64,000 nucleotides of DNA, taken from Pleurotus djamor (Eukaryota > Basidiomycota > Agaricomycetes > Agaricales > Pleurotaceae). Shown piece after piece: positions 35,892-47,124 of this stretch. Under the pieces are notes generated by a model. The model saw nothing but the letters and a program-made list of their open reading frames with translations. It had not been told where the DNA came from and searched no databases. The stretch spans positions 89,071 to 153,070 of the forward strand of contig JAPEVF010000017.1 in NCBI GenBank assembly GCA_029747585.1. The letters are read 5' to 3'. Position numbers and translations under genes: made by a program. The stretch's first letter is position 1. Every line of letters starts with the position of its first letter.

Positions 35892-36013
35892 TCCGCCGAG
35901 AGAGTCGGCCACGGAACTCAGAGTCTGCACAGCCACCTTATAATGGGATCGAGAGCCACGTGCGGCGTCTCAGGCTCTGACTTGGCCTCTGACAAACCAA
36001 ATCCCATCTCGCC

Positions 36014-36966
36014 ATGGCAAACGACGTCCAAGACACTGCGGTATCGCGCCGTCTGCGATCCGTGAAGAACATCATAATTGTGCTATCTGGCAAAGGTGGA
36101 GTTGGCAAATCGTCGGTCACGACCCAGCTGGCCCTTAATCTCTATGCTTCCTCACCCACCGCCCGGGTCGGTATTCTCGACGTTGACCTCACCGGCCCAT
36201 CTATTCCCAGGATGCTAGGTGTTGATGGTCATGGTGTTCATCAAAGCAGCGATGGATGGGTACCAGTTTATGCCGATGGCCCGGCTGCCCGGATGGCCTG
36301 TATGTCAGTGGGCTTCCTTCTCAAGAACAAAGGGGACTCGGTAGTCTGGAGGGGGCCCAAGAAGAACGGTATGATAAGACAATTTCTGAGCGATGTTCGA
36401 TGGGGAGATCTAGACTACCTGGTCATAGACACGCCTCCAGGTACGTCACTCGCCTTTGGACATTCCATCAATACCGCATCTTGCCTCCCTCTTATTCGCA
36501 TCGTCCTTCAGGTACTTCTGATGAGCATTTATCCCTGATGGAGCATCTTGCACCCGTTCACGGGAGATTATCAGCAGTCGTTGTGACGACCCCCCAGGCC
36601 GTGGCGCTTCTCGATGCCATGAAATGCTTGAGCTTTACGCGTGCTGTGAATCTGCCTGTGCTTGGGCTGATTGAAAACATGAGCGGCTACGTGTGCCCAT
36701 GCTGTGGCGAAGTCAGCAACGTCTTCTCCACAGGGGGAGGTCAGGACATGGCAAGACGGGAGCAGTTGCCCTTCCTAGGCAGCCTTCCAGTTGACACCGA
36801 ACTGGTGACGCTATTGGACGCGCCGGATGCTGCAATCGCCTCATCGGCATCGCCATTCCCATTGCTGGCTCGTTATCAAGCGACACCGTCTTCCAAGTTG
36901 TTCAAGGCGATGGTCCCTCGGGCTTTAGAATACCTGGCCGGAGGGCATGCGGACGTAGAAGCGTGA
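36014..36966 (+). CDS. CFD1: Cytosolic Fe-S cluster assembly ATPase Cfd1/NUBP2
   Basis: Exons 36014-36440 and 36512-36966; 293 aa. P-loop of the deviant Walker A type: [19 protein letters not shown]. Next come [17 protein letters not shown], a switch segment [17 protein letters not shown] and [10 protein letters not shown], whose CxxC binds the bridging Fe-S cluster with Nbp35. Cfd1-Nbp35 is the scaffold on which cytosolic and nuclear Fe-S clusters are built. The length equals the family norm. Confidence 0.95.
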
Positions 36967-37539
36967 AAGCTGAGTCATAAAGGTCGTAAGTGTGCACACT
37001 GTATTTCACGTTTGTGCTAATCCTCATGCATTTTTATGTTCGCCTAGGTATAATTCATAGAGGAACATGTATCCATAGTACATCGAACCACTTGGGCTGG
37101 TATTTTTNTGCGGCATTTTGCTGCCATGTTTTTGCCTCGCGTTACGGATTATCCGGAAGTAACGGTGGACCCTGACATGGATGGGGTTAATCGACGCCTC
37201 GAGGCGGCATATGTTCAACATCAACACACCCAAATATGGTAATCGCATGATCATGCGCTTGGTTCATTCAACGAACCGCCGACCTTCCTTCCTTCCTTCC
37301 CTCTCTCTCTTCCTCTCCACCACCATCCACACATCCCATGTCCGCGACCACCTAGCCGGCCCTCCAAACCTCCTCGACGCCACCACTCGCGGTCCCGACA
37401 CACAGGTCAGCGTCGTGCTCAACGGCGAGCAGAGGCGCATATACTCACCTTGCCCACATCTGTAGACGCGTTAATTCCTCTCCGCCCGCCTTCGNCCACG
37501 ATCCCCCAAGCAATTTGTCACGAGCGCCCCAAATCAGCG
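36967..37539. other. Intergenic region
   Basis: 573 bp between CFD1 and the RRM-like gene on the same strand, holding a 3' UTR and a promoter. A CT-rich stretch lies at 37281-37315. Single n at 37108 and 37495. No gene supported. Confidence 0.4.
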
Positions 37540-39038
37540 ATGTTAAATACCCAAGACCCGGATGACCCCTCCAATCAATTCGACATATTCTTTCGCCCTC
37601 CTCGACGCCGCCGGTCGAGCATGTTCGATCGCTGGATTCAAGAACAGCAAGCCCACCCTCAATCATCAAAGCAGGCGTCATCAGCAGCAGCCCAGCCTCT
37701 CGGGGGACCCTCATGNGCTTCAGGGACGCCTCCGAACGCCTATCTGGCTTACCCAGACTTGGCGAGGCATGCAGGACCAAGCAATATTGCCGATGATGCC
37801 TCGACTCTAAATAGCTATGATCTCGTACAAGACGATGATATACCAATCCATCAAGCCGACCGATCAGCGTCAGAGGTATGTTTCTGATTGTATCATTGAT
37901 CAGTTCCAGTGCTCAGTATACAAAGGTTCCCACAACGCCCACATCCCATAAGTCCTCCTCCTTTCTTCCTGCCCCCTCTTCCTTCCGCGACTTCCTCTCT
38001 TTTCGGTCNTCTTCTCCCCACTCAATATCGCGCGCCTCAAATAGCAACTTACTCACGCCTACTTCACGACGTTTCAAGCCCACACAACATCACGACACTT
38101 TTATCCCCCATAACCAACACGCTCGCGCCGCAAGCCTCTCGACTCTCAGCACCCCCAGTAGCGCCCCGTTGACACCTCCATCCACCCCAGGAATGTCTAA
38201 ATGGCGTCCCAGCGTAATGGGGCATTTTGCATCCCCGGTCAAACCGAGTTCCATATCAGACTCCACCCTCACGCCCTCTCGACCGAGCATGTCTTCTTGC
38301 ATTACCAACACCTCAACCGCCCCCACTACTATCGAAAGCGAGATTCAAATGTCGTTCCACAAACTATCCCTCGTCGATTCGTCTCGATCTAGTCCTCGCT
38401 CCCCTAGCACTGTTTTCAAGTCGCTNGGAACGGTGTCATCGATATCGCTCAACAGACCCGCGACGGCAACCTCTGGCGATTCACCGCGACATCAAAAAGT
38501 CGGATCTATATCGGGTCGGACACCTTTTGCGCCAAAATCGAAGGACCGATACGGAAGCCACCGCAATACCAGGGATGACATGCAACCTGCACCGGTTGAT
38601 CTTTCACGGCCGCATGTAGCATATGCTTCCGCTAGCCATCGAGGTACTATGGGTCGCATGACTTTTACTCGAGAATCCAAAAAGAAAAAGTTGGTCGCTC
38701 GTGGTGTAGGGCCCAACGAGTCCAGGAAGTTCGAAGCTTTCAAGCGGTGGTGTGAGGTCAGTCATCCCTTCTATTTTGCACGTCACCTTCGTGCTGATCT
38801 GTTCGTTATCGCTTCGCAGAGCTTCGGCGAAGTTACCTTGATAACAAGGATGCCGGATGGCGATCTCCATGTACACTTTCGCGATGCAGAAGTCGCCGAG
38901 ACGGTGTGTAACCCAGTTTGCTTCTTTTTGGAATTCCTTTTCATTTAGCTTCTTTAGGTCTGTCGACTTCGTGCCCGTGTGTACATCGCTGGTGTTGGTA
39001 GTGTATTTCTATCATGGTACACCGGCAACAAGCGATGA
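37540..39038 (+). CDS. Basidiomycete protein with disordered N-terminus and RRM-like C-terminus
   Basis: Exons 37540-37875, 37926-38756, 38820-38903, 38958-39038; 443 aa. The start MLNTQDPDDPSNQFDIFF is the first ATG in frame. The first 330 residues are Ser/Pro/Thr-rich with short conserved-looking patches (FRPPRRRRSSMFDRWI, SFRDFLSFR). The C-terminal 100 residues form a compact fold: RGVGPNESRKFEAFKRWCE, SFGEVTLITRMPDGDLHVHF, AEVAETVCRLRARVYIAGVG and SVFLSWYTG. This alternation looks like an RRM. Function unknown. Three n fall in the coding region (37716, 38009, 38426). The acceptor of exon 2 (37925) was chosen because the nearby alternatives run into stops. Confidence 0.68.
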
Positions 39039-39861
39039 GCGATTGAATCCTGCTCGCTGTCACTCTTAATTCCGACCTGGAGCCGAACTACTTGGGAAGG
39101 ACTGTCGCTTTCCTCCGCCCTGGGACCTAGCGCCCAACATCAGTCTGCTACGTACTCATGACCTCCCATGACGATTCACTTATGCCGTGAGNTACCCCAC
39201 CACTACAACAGTTTCAGCCACTGATGNCATCATGCAAATAGAATAACAAACATATTTATTNGCTACGACGAGACCATGTCATCCCCCACATTATCCCCAC
39301 ATCATACCCCATTCCCCAACCTAATTGCATTCCGTGATCACCATGGGACTGTTGTTGTTGTACAGATACTCTCCTTCACGCCTCCTCGCTCTTCATACCA
39401 TTTACGACTCATACCACCAACATAAGCCACTCACTTGTAAATATCTTCATTCCCACCACACCTGTCTGGACGGTAGTGTTCTGCATCTCTACGGACAAAT
39501 TGTTGTATACGTATACTTGCAGTCTCCCGCCTCTATCCCCCGTAGTATATGGTCCATGCACAGTGCGCTAAGCGCAGATTAAACCCTCGTGCGCGGCATG
39601 CAATAGTATCGCGACTTACTTCCATTCCCTCGATCTTCAGGGATTTGTCCCCTTTACTTCTAAGAATAAAAACATGTGCATGCAGCATGCCTCACGTTAT
39701 ATGTATCCAAGCACGAAGTCAAGTTCATTACCAGATTGTACAAAAAATGAGAACAAGTATATGACAAAACATGGATGTATGGATGATGTGCGTGGTGGGA
39801 ATACGAAGTGAAGGTGAAGAGGAAGAACAGAGGGTTACATGGTAAGTGTCCAAACCAAGCA
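39039..39861. other. Convergent intergenic region
   Basis: 823 bp between the convergent 37540 gene and the RRM gene at 39862. Three n (39192, 39228, 39261). AT-rich with several possible poly(A) sites. No gene or repeat supported. Confidence 0.4.
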
Positions 39862-41936
39862 CTACTCCTCATGAGCAATGCCTACAGGGTCAGCGTTTTC
39901 ACCCTTCGAGCTTGGGGCATAGCCAAACAGATGAGGCTGTATTGGCATGTGCTGTGGATAGTACGGGACGAGGTTCCCCCGTTCGTCACGAAAATGTCCC
40001 ACAGAAAGGACTGGCGGTTGGTGCGGTTGGAAAGCACGAGCCGGCTCCTGAGGATACGTGGTATTCGGATAATAAGGGTGATAGGGCATATAACCCTGCT
40101 GTCCGAGATAGTTAGGGAGTAGAACTTGTCGGTAGGAAGGATGACTTACGCCGTGACCACCAGCAGGCCAGTGGATAGGATGCCCCATAGGGGGTATGAC
40201 ATGAGGAGGGTACGGCACATGGGGGATGTGACTTGGGTATCCCATATATGGGCCTGGCCAGAAATGCGTCGATGGAAGAGCGGACGGATTTGAGGATGTG
40301 CTGTGTGGGGAGGAAGGGCTTCCATTCGCTGTATGACCCTGGGGATTCAACGTAGGTTCACTACCAGTATTGCGAAACGGGACGCGGGGGTCCTTCGATA
40401 GAGACGGAGATGAATGTGTTTGGTTCGCGTGGCGGACGGCGGTCTCTGAGGGTTGCGCCTCTGTGCCGACTGGCAGCCAGCTGACTGCGGTTTCTTGAGC
40501 ACGACCAAGTCCTTGCTTGAATCGAGAGACGACGAATGGGTGACCGTGTAGATTGTCGTTTGGGACTCTTCCAAGATCTTTATCGGTAGTGATGCGGCCT
40601 TGACGGCGACCATCTTGAAGCTGCTAAAGGGTAGATGTGTATCAGAAACGGCATGCCCGACACTCAGCACACTCAGCAAATGGCTGACCGATTCCGGATG
40701 TACGCCACAAACCCCTACTTCATAAGAGAGTGAGGGGAACCCAAGCGAATATTCGTTCGGAGGCGTTGGCAAGAAGTTCGGCGTCGTGGGTGAGGCTTCA
40801 GATGCACTCTTTTGTCGTAAAGACGACGGCCTTGAGTGGTCCGTCATAAGCGACGGCTTGACAATGGTGACCGAGAGGAACGGTAGTTTTTTTAACGTCT
40901 ACAAGGCGTATTAAGCTCGATTCCGAAGAGAAAGAGTGAGGTCGGCCAAACCTGAAACGCTTCCGAGCAATCATCGTGGACGCGGTATTTTATGTCCCAG
41001 CATCTGGGGTCCATGTGAGGCGAGCGGGGCAAATTATGGGGGTAAGGGTAGGATTGGAACTGACGCTGACCGTCACCTATGAGTCACAGCATTATATCAA
41101 TTGGTCTTCAAAGTGAGTCGGTCGAAAAAACTTACCGTTTATAATTGGGCTTGAGCCGCAATAAAGGTCGACAGACTCCAGTGGGCCAAAATGCTCGACG
41201 AGTTGTTGAATTAGCTATGTGATGTTAGCCAAATGAGGTATCCGAGTTAAGCAGCTTCGACACACTTTTGCGTCGAATTTGAGAGGATGGAATTTCTGTG
41301 TGGCTTCGACACCAGTGTCCTCGGAGTTCATCGCCAAATCGTCGAACGAAATTGTGGTCCTACTTTAAGAGGTATTAATCAATATATGCACCGATGAGTA
41401 AGATGGGATGACCCACCGAGATGATGGATCGCGCCTGCTCAGTTTCAAGGCAAATGGTGTATCCTGGCGTGACGGAATCCTGAGACATGCATGATGNGCG
41501 TTCAGTNTGAATCACGAAGTGCTGCTAGGTGATACAGAGCTTACCGGTACGACACGCGTATTGTGCGGTGAGCCCGTGATGCTTCGTAGCGGAGTACTCG
41601 ACCGTGAAAGGGTTCTTGAGGCGTGGTTTGAAGGGTTTCGAGGAGGTCCTTGGCCGCCTCGTCATTCTAACGTGCATATATGAGCATCAAGGGGAGGATC
41701 AAAGTCAAAAATGGACAATTTACTTTGCAGAGGGCAAAGGCGTAGCGGCCATGAGTATTAGTCGGGACGACCTTGACGCTGGAGACGGCCTCGTATTTTG
41801 AGAGGTAATCGAGCAAAAACCCCGAGACTTTCTCAACGGGGATGTGGGGAGGTAGGCTGTGGACGCGACGGTGAGTGTGCTTGAATTGCTAGGGAACGTG
41901 GTTCGCGACGTACTTGCCGATGAAAATGCTGCTCAT
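39862..41936 (-). CDS. RRM RNA-binding protein
   Basis: Minus-strand exons: 41936-41914, 41856-41724, 41666-41545, 41479-41417, 41362-41266, 41214-41136, 41076-40952, 40898-40689, 40620-39862; 536 aa. The start joins exon 1 to a clean RNP2: SSIFIGNLPPHIPVEKVSGF, then VVPTNTHGRYAFALCK (RNP1-like) and LRYEASRAHRTIRVSY. A second RRM-like unit follows: FDAKLIQQLVEHFGPLESVDLY to CWDIKYRVHDDCSEAF and LSVTIVKPS. The C-terminal half is Pro/His/Tyr-rich and disordered. A 51-base segment (40149-40099) has GTAAGT, a CTAAC branch site and an AG end, so it is probably a spliced intron, but it is stop-free and in frame. The spliced form is 519 aa. Target RNAs unknown. Two n near 41500 fall in an intron. 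Confidence 0.8.
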
Positions 41937-42590
41937 CGCTGTCGCTCGTGGTGAGGGTNGAGGTGGCAGCTGAGGGCGATGGTGGTGGTAGTGGAAGAAG
42001 AGGTGATTTATTGAATACGAGGGGAAAATAATACCATTTATTTTGAATTCCAGAAATGGCGGAGAGCTGCACGGCATCACAGTCTGTCACGTCCGACGTT
42101 ATTACATTCGACCTCGGACGGTGGACGCGATGATCCCATTTCTCCCAATGCGTTACCTTCTGTCACGCCAAAGGAAGCAAGCCCCGTCTAAGATCGGGCA
42201 TTCTGGTTCCACAAACGGTAGATCGGCCAGAATATGTTTTTTACGAACTTCCATTGCGGTCGTGTTCTCTGGGTGAGTTGCATCTAGGTTTAATAAATGT
42301 GCAGGGTCAACGGCGACTGGAGCGCAAAACATGTGCGTTGACGGGGGGCCATTGATTCAGAGTGGGTCGAGGCAGCTCATTGCAGCTCTTTGTGTCCTTA
42401 ATTGTTCGCGTTCCTGTGATCGTGTAAGTAATGGAAGAAACGTTGATGGAAGTTGGTGCGCTTTGGGTGCGCTTTCTTCCTTCTCGAACCCCTATGTGAT
42501 TTCTCAAAATAGCTTAGATAATCACAAGCGCGCACCTTGCTAATTTCAAGTTCTGTCTGAGAGTCAGACTCACTCATCCCAAACGACATC
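41937..42590. promoter_or_regulatory. Divergent promoter region (RRM gene / RPB6)
   Basis: 654 bp between divergent start codons. No ORF supported. One n at 41959. Confidence 0.45.
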
Positions 42591-43294
42591 ATGTCAGACG
42601 ACGGTGGATACGGTGGAGGCGGCGATGATTTCGACTACGAAGGTCCAGGGTGTGTGCTCTACCTAGCGTCAAACTCTCCATTTCCCTCACTAATGCATCA
42701 TTGTTCGTAGGTACCAGGAGGATACTTTTGTATGTCCTCTACCATTTTACCCCCACTTTCCTGTATTCAATGCAACAATATCACTCTGCTATACTCCCTT
42801 GGATACTAGGACGATACCTACGACCTCCTGGCTAATGAGGGTGATCAACCACAGGGAGACGGGGAGGACATGAATGGCATGGACCCTTCTCATCAACTCA
42901 ATGGCGACCACGGCGACCAAGACCAGGATATGGCCAACGGAGAGGCGACGCGAGAACCTCCAGCAGCACCCACTGGCATAACCGGCGAACGACAACCCAA
43001 TAAAGTTCGTATCACAACTCCTTACCTCACAAAATACGAGCGTGCCCGAATACTGGGTACACGAGCTCTTCAAATCAGGTGTGTTTGTGCGCGTTCCGAG
43101 TCAAAATGCTTCGAACTAATCACTGCCTTCCCAGTATGAACGCCCCCGTGTTGGTTCCACTCGACGGAGAGACAGATGCCCTCGAAATTGCCATAAAAGA
43201 GCTTTCTCAACGAAAAATTCCCCTGATCATTCGTCGCTATCTTCCTGACGGAAGCTTCGAGGATTGGAGTGTGTCCGAGCTCATCACAGATTAG
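42591..43294 (+). CDS. RPB6: RNA polymerase I/II/III subunit Rpb6 (ABC23)
   Basis: Exons 42591-42649, 42711-42729, 42810-43078, 43135-43294; 168 aa. The acidic Gly-rich N-terminus [20 protein letters not shown] is followed by the universally conserved core: [58 protein letters not shown] and [18 protein letters not shown] at the very end. It is shared by all three nuclear polymerases and helps assemble and hold the clamp. Exon 2 is only 19 bases. Confidence 0.95.
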
Positions 43295-43449
43295 NTTTTT
43301 TTTCTTCTTCGTATTTTTACATGTACTTCTCTGCTTCTCTGCGTAGCTAACTTGTTTTGTTTTGTGAAACTTGTAATTCCCTTATCGATTCGTATAGAAT
43401 GGGATGATAATGTTACAAATGTGCATCGAGAACAAGCTGAGTAGTTAAT

Positions 43450-45149
43450 CTAAACTAATAATGTACGTCCTCGCCGACGTCCGACGGTTGTAGTCTTCGT
43501 GGCCTTGACGGGTTTGACGGGCTTGACAGTGGCTAACGACTTGGGCCTCCTCAAGCTACGCGTACGCTGTGGGCTGGCCATCGGGATGTCCTCCTCTTCT
43601 GCTTCTGCTGCGCTATTAAACACGTCCACAGAAGTGACGTTGGTGTGATCCCCAAACAACATAACCCGCTCTTCCGGAGGTAGACAATGTTGTGGCGTGT
43701 CCGATACCCTCTTCTTTGACGGACTCGACTCCCCATCGGCGTAGTGTGACGTGCCTCCCCGACGTTTACTAGGAGAGGACGGCGTAGCGATCGTCATTGC
43801 GGCAATGGCATCCGGCGTGCTGAGGACCATGTCGGTGGAACTCGATGGGGCGACATTCTCCTTCGCCAGTGGCTTCTTCTTGCTCGCTAGAGATACACGC
43901 AAAATGAGACCAAATCATCTTCAACAAGGGAAAACAGCATACCTTTCTCTTTCTTCGACACGCCACCCTTGGCGACTTTGAAACCACCGTCCGGAGAGGC
44001 GAGGCCACCAGTAGCGACCAGAGTTTGTTGGATTTCCCAATCCTGGGGGCGCATCTTCTTCCAGTCTTCGAGCACCTTGTTGCACCAAGCATCCGTATCT
44101 CCAGCGATGTGGTAGTCGATTACATCCGCCCACTCAGCTGCCGGAGGGGTTTTATTGACGAATATAACTTTCCCTGACCACTTCTTAGCAGTACTCGTCG
44201 AAGGTTCGTTCGAATGGACAGCTTTTGCGAAATCCTTCACAAGTTTCTTCAGGCCATGAACCTTGAGCGAGGTACCCATAATAATGAGCAAGTCGGGTTT
44301 ACGAGCAACGTCCGCAGCCTGAATGGTGCCGATGTCGTCACCGAGCGGATGTGGCTCATCGTAAAGGACGATGGCGGGACGCAGTGTTCCCACACGCGTG
44401 GCACGAGCGGAACGAGCAATCCGTTCTTCACCTAAAACACTGTCAGTATTTTTCGCAGAGTGAGGGTAAGGCCACCTACAGCGTGTTGCACACTCCGGAC
44501 AGTCGGGTGGCATGCCTTGAGCGAACATGTCAAGGTATGCCTCGGTATATGCATAGTCGGCCGAACACGAAACACAACGAACACGATGGATATCACCGTG
44601 TAGTTGAACGTTGCGTACCTCCTTCGCCTTGAGCTTTGTCTTCCCCTTCCCATTAGATCTAGCCTCCTGACTCGAGCTACTCAGAAGCCCAACTTTCTCC
44701 TCGAGGCCGTCGATATTCTGCGTGTAGGATCTCAGCAACTTCTTTTTCGCATCGAGGGACTTGATAAAACGGTGGGTAGGCGATGGGTCCGCAGAGTCAA
44801 TAGAACGTTTCAGCTGCGAAATAAATGTATAGAACACGGCTGTTGACTGTCGGTCGCGAAATAGTGACGCGTCGAAAAGATCTCTGCCTTTAAGCACAAC
44901 ATCCGGGTATTTCTGCTTAACAAGGGCGTAGAGTCCATCTGAGGAGCGAAAGTCCTGTGGAAAAAATTCATATGTGATAAGTGGCATACATAGCGAGAAA
45001 CTTACTGGGATTCCACATGAACATGAAATCCCTGCTCCGGTCACGACGATTATTTTCTTGCTTTTCGCGACGGACAGTGAGAGGTCGGAAAGTATCCTTC
45101 TGGTAGAGGTGTGGTCGGAGGCATCGTGTAGCGGCAACGTGACCGTCAT
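43450..45149 (-). CDS. NAD-dependent histone deacetylase, Hst3/Hst4-like sirtuin
   Basis: Exons on the minus strand: 45149-45006, 44954-44480, 44431-43943, 43886-43450; 514 aa. Sirtuin motifs: IIVVTGAGISCSCGIPDFRS (NAD site), YTQNIDGLE, VQLHGDIHRVRC (catalytic His), two Cys pairs CVSC and CPEC for zinc, GTLRPAIVLYDEPHP and IIMGTSLKVHG. The layout best fits the Hst3/Hst4 branch, which removes acetyl from histone H3 Lys56 after replication; that subclass call is inference. The C-terminal 190 residues are disordered, with SPSKRR and SPSKKR Cdk-like sites and a basic end (VGRRRGRTLLV). An in-frame ATG at 45272 exists, but MTVTLPLHD is the family-like start. Confidence 0.9.
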
Positions 45150-45348
45150 AGTGGTCGAAGGCAAATGGGATGGCCGCCTCCGAGAGGCGTGTGTTGGAAA
45201 TACACCAAAGTAAACTCCTTTCGTTTGTTGCCATTTGTTTACAGAAAAGCACAACCGCGTCGCGTCAATCATGTGACCATCAACTAATATGACATCAACA
45301 AGTTACAACTGCTACACTATGTAACCCGCTATGTACCAAGTTGCCAAC

Positions 45349-46571
45349 TTAACCTCTGACCTCCCTCTCCGAAGTCGCCGTCCTCTCATAGTACCATATA
45401 CCAGTATCTTCAGAGCAAGACGATTTTGTGGTCGAGTCGACGTTCTTGTACGCCCCAAATTGTTCCTAGACAAAAACGAGTAGTGAGCTTTCGACAAATG
45501 ACCACGATATACTGAGGGTCTACATACAGTTCCCATCACATGGCTGAAATACCAGACCTCTGAGAGGACCGTTCCGTTATGTGTGCAACCGAGGAAGGGA
45601 ACGGACCCGGTCTGTGACACAAGGGCTTTTCGAATGGACGAGAGGCCATACGTTGTCTTGTTGCTTGGAACGATTCCCGCTCTGATCAATGGGGTCACGG
45701 TAGCTCAGCATTACTGCCCCAAGACTTGGAATACACGACAAACTCACGCTGCAAGCATGTCAAAAGTCGGGTAGCGATGGAACGCCCGTACCACGGCGTC
45801 GAAGAAATTCACCACGTCTTGGTGTTTTTTATAGTTTGGGTAACAAGCGATATCGAACGTCGAGGTGCAGGTGGCATGCTTAGAGAACTAAAGGAACTTC
45901 TATCAGGAAATCCAAGCCAGGTGTGGAGAACGACTCTGCGTACCTCGTGTCCCCAGAAATCAACGTTAGGAGCTCCCTGATTGATCCAATATTTATCCAC
46001 TGTACAGACTTCAATTACCCATACCATGTCAAAGAGGCCGATGAAAACCCACTGAAGTCAAGCAAGTCTCGTCGACCAAAGGCCTCGACAAACGTATCAA
46101 TGCCAGGCCCTTTCCATGGAGGGACGACAGTACCATCGGGGAGGACAGGTGGACCAGGAGTTGGATCGAACTGTCGACTCAAATCACAGTACTGCTCAAA
46201 CGACCTGGCGAAGAAGTAAGAAACACAAGCTCGGCGTCGGACAAGTAAGCGGTTACGCACCCATCGCAGTTGTCCGGCCACAGCCCATGGATCGTCCAGC
46301 TGTTCTTGGGAAGCAACTGCCCTTTGCGCTCTAGACCAGTCCACGTACTCCAAAATTGCGTTTGTAGCACGAGACCACCAGGTGTGGGCGAACAGCAAGT
46401 GTTTGCGATCGCGGTCGTATTTTCGCAGGAGAACGTCAGAGGTGCGTCCACGCATGCTGCGATGTTGGAGAATGTGTTAGGGATGGTTGTCTTGTGCTTG
46501 AACGAGGCATGCACTGGTGCGAAAAACAGGGCCGAAGAAGTAAACACGGTGAGAAAGAGTCGGAAAGTCAT
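45349..46571 (-). CDS. Secreted ribonuclease T2
   Basis: Exons on the minus strand: 46571-46261, 46204-46053, 45999-45944, 45887-45748, 45681-45528, 45465-45349; 309 aa. The signal peptide is MTFRLFLTVFTSSALFFAPVHA. Active-site block CAS I is WTIHGLWPDNCDG and CAS II is FWGHEFSKHATC, with catalytic His and Glu/Lys/His present. Conserved Cys pairs (SCENTTAIANTCC) and VPFLGCTHNGTVLSEVWYF are also family features. The enzyme cleaves RNA through 2',3'-cyclic phosphates in acidic compartments or outside the cell. An in-frame ATG at 46604 would add 11 residues; 46571 gives the better signal peptide. The CAS II block is reassembled across an intron. Confidence 0.92.
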
Positions 46572-47124
46572 GACTTGAGAGAAGTTGACCAAGGGTATCG
46601 GCACTGGGTACGAACCAATTTAAAGCAATTTAGCGAGCCACTCGACAAAAGAGAAGCCTTCTATTTCCACATGCAAAGGTACAATCAACCCGCCAGCAAC
46701 GTCGAGGAAATCTAACGACACTTTTGGGCGACGCCCCGATTGGCTTCTTTTGGCGAGCGCGGAGCGCGGCCATGCGGTCGTAGCCATATGGACCGAGGCT
46801 CCAGGTTATTTGGGGACGAACGTTGGTAGAGTCTGACTCTCAAATCTCTCAAGCCTTTCAACTTAACGCGAAGACGAAGGTACAAGTATCATTGACATTC
46901 ACGTTGACAGCCCTCGAGGCTCAATAACATCGACAGCAGACAGTAGTCATATTTCAGTAGAGCGGTGATTGTATCAGAATCCCAACGAAGAGCCAGCGGG
47001 TAGTAGAGGAAGCCAGAGAGAGAGTCGACAGCAGAGAATACAGAAACGANGGNAAGAAAGCAAGCACAGTCAGCGTTCAGGTTAGCGATCGACCAGNCCA
47101 GTGTTCANCTTGAAGCAANCCATT
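46572..47124. other. Intergenic region (RNase T2 / DMC1)
   Basis: 553 bp holding the RNase T2 promoter and the DMC1 3' UTR. No gene supported. Ambiguous bases begin at 47050. Confidence 0.4.

Noticed and set aside
44437..44480. Reading the sirtuin straight through, without an intron, between the CPEC pair and RIARSAR
   Set aside because: The frame is open, but it would insert WPYPHSAKNTDSVLG-like sequence not expected in sirtuins. An intron with GTAGGT and TTTTAG ends (44479-44432) keeps phase and gives a normal CPEC-ATRCEERIARSARA join.
45150..45272. Upstream in-frame ATG of the sirtuin (45272) as the true start
   Set aside because: The added 41 residues have no targeting character and MTVTLPLHD matches the family start; kept only as a possibility.
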